Part shown: piece after piece, positions 57,707 through 64,000 of the stretch | Layout of the letters: every line of letters starts with the position of its first letter | How positions within the stretch are numbered: position 1 is the first letter of the stretch | Source: Lamellibrachia columna | Taxonomy: Eukaryota > Annelida > Polychaeta > Sabellida > Siboglinidae | NCBI GenBank assembly: GCA_963662155.1 | Contig: OY759268.1 | Span: 1,087,001-1,151,000 of the forward strand | Length of the DNA stretch: 64,000 bases | Direction of reading: 5' to 3' | Position numbers and translations under genes: made by a program | The notes under the pieces: model-generated | Databases searched by the model: none | What the model saw: the letters and a program-made list of their open reading frames with translations, nothing else | Told to the model about the DNA's origin: nothing

Positions 57707-59805
57707 CTGTTGAGAAAATACACATTTGTGTTCTATATTTCAGAATAAATGAGGGAGAGCCCCACATCAATAATGTCTAAATTGTCCTTAGAATTCAGAC
57801 GGTCACCTCTATGGAAAATATAATACACTGTGTGTCGGCATTGTGACATTGTGTCGGCATTGTGACATTGTGTCTGATGTCATTCTGAATCATGTTAATT
57901 GGGATCTTGTTGACACGTCAGTGAAAAGTACAAGTTGACAAGGTAAGTTCCGTGTCACTGGGTCGGGTAATCCACCGGGTCTCACATCTATTTAAGTACT
58001 AGTTTAAAGACACGTTCTGGTGCAGCATCAGTTTAAAACGTAGGCGTTATTTTGTCTTCAAATATCATTCATGTGGAAAGTATTTTATGTATATACCCAG
58101 TTGTAGTGCTTGATTTATAAAATACTAGTAGCACAGATCAAACAGATGTATAAATGGGGAGGAATAGAGTAATACCAGTGACAAGATTATTAATATTTGA
58201 ACATGACACTTTCACTTTCGATACAATTTCTGAATGACTAAAAAAGGTAACCCTTCATTGAAATATTAACATACCTTGTAATGTGGTTGTCGTGGAATCT
58301 GGCTACCACAGCCATGTCTCTTACTGGTGCGTCATCAACACCTGCAACATATATATCTTGTCTAAATAACTACTCAAGTCATTAGACAAGGTCACAAGTT
58401 GTCCTACAACATAAAGTATACACTGTAGCAAAATAGCTTAGTTTGCTTCAGTGAGGCACATTTTCCTGTATACATAACATAAATATTCAATATTTCTATA
58501 TAGATGTGTTTCATTAAAAACGATAGTTTTACAGAATGTAAATAAAATTGATAATCGCTGTACCTTTAATCAGAATGAAATTAAGGATTGGCACCAGTCA
58601 ATAAATTACTGTCTATACATGTCACTTGTGTGAACATAACATTAAAATAAAATAATGTTTCAAGTGATTGTGGCATGTGTCTTCCTATTCCAGTAAACCA
58701 GACAATTCTAAATTAGTGTAATGCATATACATATTATGTCATACATCTATGATTCAAGTCATATCACGTAAACAAGAAACAGTTGATCACTGTCATGTCT
58801 GCTGATAATAAAATATGTTTGCTTTTATAGTAGTTGCTGGTATAACAACAATATTCTGTGCAGTTATCACTTATAATAAATGTATATTTTGGTAATTTGT
58901 GCCACATTACCCTTCTATGTGTCATGTTGTTGTCTTGAACCCACGAAAACCTAAGTAAGTAATTTGTGCCACATTACCCTTTTATGTGTCGCGTTGTTGT
59001 CTGTCATTACTTTGACATTTGGCTGTCTCTTGAACAGCTCTGGCCGGCTATGTGCCATAGCTCTCTGGTTCCACTAGTGTCTATCCCATTTCACCTGAAA
59101 TAGCAACTGCAAGTCATTCATTTTCTGTATTATTAACTCAACTAGAAACAGAAATATACAGTCTGAGTGTGCAATGTCACACTTTATATTTCAATAGATG
59201 ATGCAACAATATTAATATTTTGCTATACCATAACCACCTGGGGAAAATCAACACTGTTCAACACAGCGTATTAGAATTATCACAGTATTAACATGTAAAC
59301 TGTTGTGGCTGAGATAATAGTTAATCTATTGGCAAGGTTTTGCAACGTAGATAACATGATAACTCATGTTATGATTATACTGTTTTAAAATAAACTTATT
59401 TGGTCTATATCTCTGAATTCAAAAGGATTAAGTATTTCAGGATAGAATACAAAATATGTTACCCGTCATTGTAATAGTCACATGAAGGTGGTCTTTGGCA
59501 GTTGTTTGACAGACAGCGGCGTCCCACTGTATCTTGGCAAGGAATCACTTGCTATGTCATTTTGTCTTCAAAAAGGCACATCTCGCCATTGTACAACCGT
59601 ATAATGAGTGAATACATAACTATCTTTAAAGATCTGGAGACAATTATTATGGGTGAGAAACGTGTGTCTCCTTTCTAAACTACTAAACCATCAGGATACA
59701 ATTTGTTTAGTAACCTTAAATATCTATAAACCACACAGTCTACATCACATACTTTATATATTTCATAAACAAACTGAGCCTGTCAACACATAGATACCTT
59801 TTTAT
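57707..59805. other. Intronic interval, possible weak exons
   Basis: Two blocks deserve mention. One is 58264-58330 (minus), between TTGCAG and AAG|GTATGT, open as VDDAPVRDMAVVARFHDNHI, but its phase does not fit its neighbours. The other is about 59466-59560 (minus), RRCLSNNCQRPPSCDYYND, similar to the candidate exon at 62580-62672. A 60-bp two-copy repeat lies at 58890-58985. The rest shows nothing. Confidence 0.3.
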
Positions 59806-59807
59806 TA

Positions 59808-59993
59808 TTATATATCATACTTTATTATATATCATGTACTTTATTATTATATATCATGTACTTTATTATTATATATCATGTACTTTATTATTATATATCA
59901 TGTACTTTATTATTATATATCATGTACTTTATTATTATATATCATGTACTTTATTATTATATATCATGTACTTTATTATTATATATCATGTAT
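59808..59993. repeat. 22-bp AT-rich minisatellite, about 8 copies
   Basis: Units ATTATATATCATGTACTTTA plus TT. Open plus-strand frame is a repeat translation. Confidence 0.95.
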
Positions 59994-60340
59994 TTCCAGA
60001 TAAATACACAAACTTGATAGAAATGTTGAAGTGATCCAGAAAGAAACACTTGTCCAAAGAGGTTTATAAACGACAATCAAGTGTTTAGTGTTACGTATTA
60101 TTATATTTAGGAAGTTTGTTAAGGAAACATATACAAACCTGGAACAAATGTTACCTGATTCTTGGACACTGGCTAGTCTTGTGTTACATGTTCAGTTGTC
60201 CCTTGACCATTTGTTATGTCCACTACATGGCTTCACACTCAGGATGGACACAGGATAATTTCATTTCTTCACACGCAGGATACAGTTGCTTCCTTTCAAT
60301 ATCTACATCATCTTGTCTTCACAACGGCAAAGTGCATACT

Positions 60341-60778
60341 TAGAGAATTACACAAGTACAGGCGACAGTGTTCTATTGAGTAGTAGTGAAACGAAGCTCA
60401 ACTCATCTGTCAATGCCCTTTCACCAATAGAGAATTACACAAGTACAGGCGACAGTGTTCTATTGAGTAATAGTGAAACGAAGCTCAACTCATCTGTCAA
60501 TGCCCTTTCACCAATAGAGAATTACACAAGTACAGGCGACAGTGTTCTATTGAGTAATAGTGAAACGAAGCTCAACTCATCTGTCAATGCCCTTTCACCA
60601 ATAGAGAATTACACAAGTACAGGCGACAGTGTTCTATTGAGTAGTAGTGAAACGAAGCTCAACTCATCTGTCAATGCCCTTTCACCAATAGAGAATTACA
60701 CAAGTACAGGCGACAGTGTTCTATTGAGTAATAGTGAAACGAAGCTCAACTCATCTGTCAATGCCCTTTCACCAATAT
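60341..60778. repeat. 87-bp repeat, 5 near-identical copies (29-codon frame on plus strand)
   Basis: Units TAGAGAATTACACAAGTACA, GGCGACAGTGTTCTATTGAG, GTGAAACGAAGCTCAACTCA and TCTGTCAATGCCCTTTCACC. The only changes seen are GTAGTAG/GTAATAG. On the plus strand it reads a 29-residue Ser/Asn-rich repeat (NYTSTGDSVLLSNSETKLNS and on) with N-glycosylation-like NYT and NSS. No start context, splice sites or domain support a gene, so I list it as a repeat. Confidence 0.9.
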
Positions 60779-60904
60779 CATAGTATTTTGCTTGAGTGAT
60801 GTGACTGCCAATAAACGTTAACAAAGCTGTTCAATAAGAAACAAACCTCAAGGAAGCATCGTTTTAATTATTTGTAAAAACAGACACAACACATAACATA
60901 ACAA

Positions 60905-61165
60905 ACACATATATTATATATATTCAGCAAGACATATTTGTAATAAAACACATATGGACACAACACGGAATACAACACATATATTATATATATTCAGCAA
61001 GATGTATCCATAATAAAACACATATGGACACAACACGGAATACAACACATATATTATATATATTCAGCAAGATGTATCCGTAATAAAACACATATGGACA
61101 CAACACGGAATACAACACATATATTATATATATTCAGCAAGATGTATCCGTAATAAAACAGATCT
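60905..61165. repeat. 70-bp repeat, 3.7 copies
   Basis: Units CACATATATTATATATATTC, AGCAAGATGTATCCGTAATA and AAACACATATGGACACAACA. Confidence 0.95.
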
Positions 61166-61375
61166 ACCTATTCAGCATATATCATAAAAATGTGCATTAA
61201 TGCAATAACACGGTGACATACAATAAAGGTTGTTTTTTCTTTGAAAACGGTCGATAGGTGTCTCTATTTTATGCTGAACATACTGGATAAGAATACACAT
61301 GTGCGCTTCAAATGCAAAACCCAGTATGTTCAGCACAAAGTAGAGACCTAGCGATTATTTTCAAAGATAAAACAA

Positions 61376-62520
61376 ACTGTGTTGTATGTCACTGATAGGG
61401 TTATTGCATTGTTGTATGTCACTGATAGGGTTATTGCATTGTTGTATGTCACTGATAGGGTTATTCCATTGTTGTATGTCACTGATAGGGTTATTGCATT
61501 GTTGTATGTCACTGATAGGGTTATTGCATTGTTGTATGTCACTGATAGGGTTATTGCATTGTTGTATGTCACTGATAGGGTTATTGCATTGTTGTATGTC
61601 ACTGATAGGGTTATTGCATTGTTGTATGTCACGATAGGGTTATTGCATTGTTGTATGTCACGATAGGGTTATTGCATTGTTGTATGTCACTGATAGGGTT
61701 ATTGCATTGTTGTATGTCACTTATAGGGTTATTGCATTGTTGTATGTCACGATAGGGTTATTGCATTGTTGTATGTCACTGATTGGGTTATTGCATTGTT
61801 GTATGTCACTGATAGGGTTATTGCATTGTTGTATGTCACGATAGGGTTATTGCATTGTTGTATGTAACTGATAGGGTTATTGCATTGTTGTATGTCACTG
61901 ATAGGGTTATTGCACTGTTGTATGTCACTGATAGGGTTATTGCACTGTTGTATGTCACTGATAGGGTTATTGCATTGTTGTATGTCACTGATAGGGTTAT
62001 TGCATTGTTGTATGTCACTGATAGGGTTATTGCATTGTTGTATGTCACTGATAGGGTTATTGCATTGTTGTATGTCACTGATAGGGTTATTGCATTGTTG
62101 TATGTCACTGATAGGGTTATTGCATTGTTGTATGTCACTGATAGGGTTATTGCATTGTTGTATGTCACTGATAGGGTTATTGCATTGTTGTATGTCACTG
62201 ATAGGGTTATTGCATTGTTGTATGTCACTGATAGGGTTATTGCATTGTTGTATGTAACTGATAGGGTTATTCCATTGTTGTATGTCACTGATAGGGTTAT
62301 TGCATTGTTGTATGTCACTGATAGGGTTATTGCATTGTTGTATGTCACTGATAGGGTTATTGCATTGTTGTATGTCACTGATAGGGTTATTGCATTGTTG
62401 TATGTCACTGATAGGGTTATTGCATTGTTGTATGTCACTGATAGGGTTATTGCATTGTTGTATGTCACTGATAGGGTTATTGCATTGTTGTATGTCACTG
62501 ATTGGGTTATTGCATTGTTG
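61376..62520. repeat. 30-bp minisatellite, about 38 copies
   Basis: Units GTTGTATGTCACTGATAGGG plus TTATTGCATT. A 28-bp form lacking CT recurs at 61629, 61657, 61747 and 61835. The array ends 60 bp from the donor of the candidate exon at 62580-62672. Long frames on both strands are repeat translations. Confidence 0.97.
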
Positions 62521-62579
62521 CCCCCAAATATCTGTGTTATGGACAATGCCGGGTAATACCAATTTCAAGCAATACTTAC

Positions 62580-62672
62580 CAAGTGGACACTTGTGAGTCT
62601 GTTTGGGTCGTCTTTTGACCATCAGTGGCGCCCTCTGGCACTGGTGATGGACACACTTGTTTTCTAGTTCAT
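62580..62672 (-). CDS. Candidate upstream NLR exon, Cys-rich
   Basis: 93 nt, acceptor-like TTTCAAATTAAG before 62672 and strong donor CACTTG|GTAAGT after 62580. It starts with AT and ends with G, so it is phase 1-1 and can splice to 57706 or 55538. It encodes DELENKCVHHQCQRAPLMVK followed by RRPKQTHKCPL, with three Cys and basic residues. The acceptor has a weak pyrimidine tract. A related sequence lies at about 59466-59560. Function not recognised. It could be an exon of the NLR, of an alternative transcript, or spurious. Confidence 0.35.
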
Positions 62673-63065
62673 CTTAATTTGAAACAACCAAAACATGAAA
62701 TTATATAATAATTGCAATTATTAATATTATGTGCAACAAACATAAGCTATCTGTTCCGATTTGAAATAATCTTACTTATCTTGTAATACCTCAACTCATA
62801 GCCAGTCTATGTTCTCAGTAGCAATATAATATATGGTATAATATATATATATATGATATAACATTTACTGTCTGAAATCTACAAAGGGCCACCAGCAGCT
62901 GACATATAAGGACAATTAACAATTTAGCTATCTACAGCAATTACACTGATAGATTATTAGAATATTATCTAAAGTAATCGATTAGAGGAACATTGCAAAT
63001 AAACATAATGTTAACATTTATTAAAATTGTTTTGCAAGGAATATTTACCTAGTTATTTATATAAG

Positions 63066-63238
63066 GAGCTTACATAACTGGTTTGAAAGTTGTTTATCTT
63101 TAGTCGCCTGCAACAATCTACAGCCACAGTTGGCTGGCTCCAGTGAAAGAAGTTTACACAATTGGTTTGAAAGTTGTTTATCTTTAGTCGCCTGCAACAA
63201 TCTACAGCCACAGTTGGCTGGCTCCAGTGAAAGAGTCA
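63066..63238. repeat. 84-bp repeat, 2 copies
   Basis: GGTTTGAAAGTTGTTTATCT, TTAGTCGCCTGCAACAATCT and CAGTTGGCTGGCTCCAGTGA occur twice, 84 bp apart, with almost no change. The length equals one LRR exon, but the minus-strand translation has no LRR pattern. Confidence 0.9.
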
Positions 63239-63479
63239 CAGTTGTCATGATTTCTAAACCAAGTCACTGTGCCTTGATAACATCTTTATAACAAATCATT
63301 CTGCTTAATAATAACCCTTCCCACAATGACTCATGCATGCACACATGCACGCACGCACCGCACGCATACACATGCACACACCAAGTCTCAAAGACTGGGC
63401 AAAATCTTTCAATTACATTAAAAAAAAATTCATTTAAATTAATTTTCTTACCCTACTTTATTTAGAAATTATATACCAG

Positions 63480-64000
63480 GATGTGATGTGTGGAATAATA
63501 GTTTACTTAGTCGTTGAACTATACAAAATGTCCACCAGGGCCACATCGCTATGATCTATGAATGAGTTTACTTAGTCATTGAACTGTACAAAATGTCCAC
63601 CAGGGCCACATCGCTATGATCTATGAATGAGTTTACTTAGTCATTGAACTGTACAAAATGTCCACCAGGGCCACATCGCTATGATCTATGAATGAGTTTA
63701 CTTAGTCATTGAACTGTACAAAATGTCCACATCACTATGATCTATGAATGAGTTTACTTAGTCATTGAAATATACAAAATATCCATCAGGGCCACATCGC
63801 TATGATCTATGAATGAGTTTACTTAGTCATTGACCTATACAAAATGTCCACCAGGGCCACATCGCTATGATCTATGAATGAGTTTACTTAGTCATTGAAA
63901 TATACAAAATGTCCACCAGGACCACATCGCTATGATCTATGAATGAGTTTACTTAGTCATTGAACTGCACAAAATGTCCACCAGGGCCACATCGCTATGA
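63480..64000. repeat. 65-bp minisatellite, about 8 copies, running off the window
   Basis: Units GTTTACTTAGTCATTGAACT, GTACAAAATGTCCACCAGGG and CCACATCGCTATGATCTATG plus AATGA. One unit near 63725 lacks CACCAGGGC. The array continues past the right edge. The stretch 63239-63479 holds only a GCACGCACG-type tract at about 63335. Confidence 0.95.

Noticed and set aside
58264..58330. Exon encoding VDDAPVRDMAVVARFHDNHI between TTGCAG and AAG|GTATGT
   Set aside because: Good borders, but 67 nt with phase 1 entry and phase 2 exit. Joining to 57706 gives an immediate stop. Kept only as a mention.
59466..59560. Second Cys-rich exon
   Set aside because: In-frame TAG just upstream and a phase-2 end that does not fit the neighbours; may be a decayed copy.
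61348..62622. Long frames over the 30-bp array
   Set aside because: Repeat translations. Only the non-repeat end near 62580-62672 is kept, as a candidate exon.
63057..63248. Two LRR exons of 84 bp
   Set aside because: The length matches but the translation lacks the LxxLxLxxN pattern and the copies are tandem with no intron.

Overview
The window reads as nuclear DNA of an animal, most likely an aquatic invertebrate. Coding blocks are short exons with GT/AG borders and matched phases. Introns are long and AT-rich. There are several decayed non-LTR retrotransposons of RTE, CR1 and L2-like type, hAT-like DNA transposons, and a gene of the NACHT-LRR (NLR) family that is expanded in many lophotrochozoans, echinoderms and amphioxus. 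I cannot name the species. No prokaryotic gene, CRISPR array, rRNA or tRNA was recognised.

Layout. 1-2500: two minisatellites (45 bp and about 31 bp). 2553-5273: two phase-compatible exons of an unrecognised minus-strand gene, with a hAT-like element carrying a CR1 fragment in their intron. 5806-11789: 88 head-to-tail copies of a 68-bp unit with no length change. 11863-13274: a non-autonomous hAT-like element. 13317-16115: an element with long terminal inverted repeats made of short sub-repeats, flanked by a 10-bp direct repeat. 17212-21390: CR1 pieces and 21-bp and 62-bp arrays. 22011-29165: a 61-bp satellite broken up by a CAGGCCCGTAGCC-ended repeat, by a hAT-like element with a perfect 8-bp target duplication, and by an RTE-like retrotransposon carrying two private minisatellites. 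29706-36150: a 60-bp array, a 5'-truncated CR1 copy, an L2-like fragment, and 59-bp and about 41-bp arrays. 37868-62672: a minus-strand NLR gene spread over about 20-25 kb, its introns filled with 32-, 64-, 63-, 22-, 87-, 70- and 30-bp arrays. 63480-64000: a 65-bp array running off the window.

The central gene is the NLR on the minus strand. It is assembled here from two or three small phase-1 exons (coiled coil, perhaps preceded by a Cys-rich exon), one 1675-nt NACHT exon, five LRR exons and a 98-residue C-terminal exon. All junctions keep one reading frame. The encoded protein would be an intracellular STAND ATPase used as an immune sensor. Its first exon is probably beyond 64000 or unrecognised. 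The other gene (2553-5273) is partial and continues below position 1 if it is real.

More than a third of the window is tandem repeat with at least 25 unrelated unit sequences. Most long open frames in it are translations of these arrays and are not genes.
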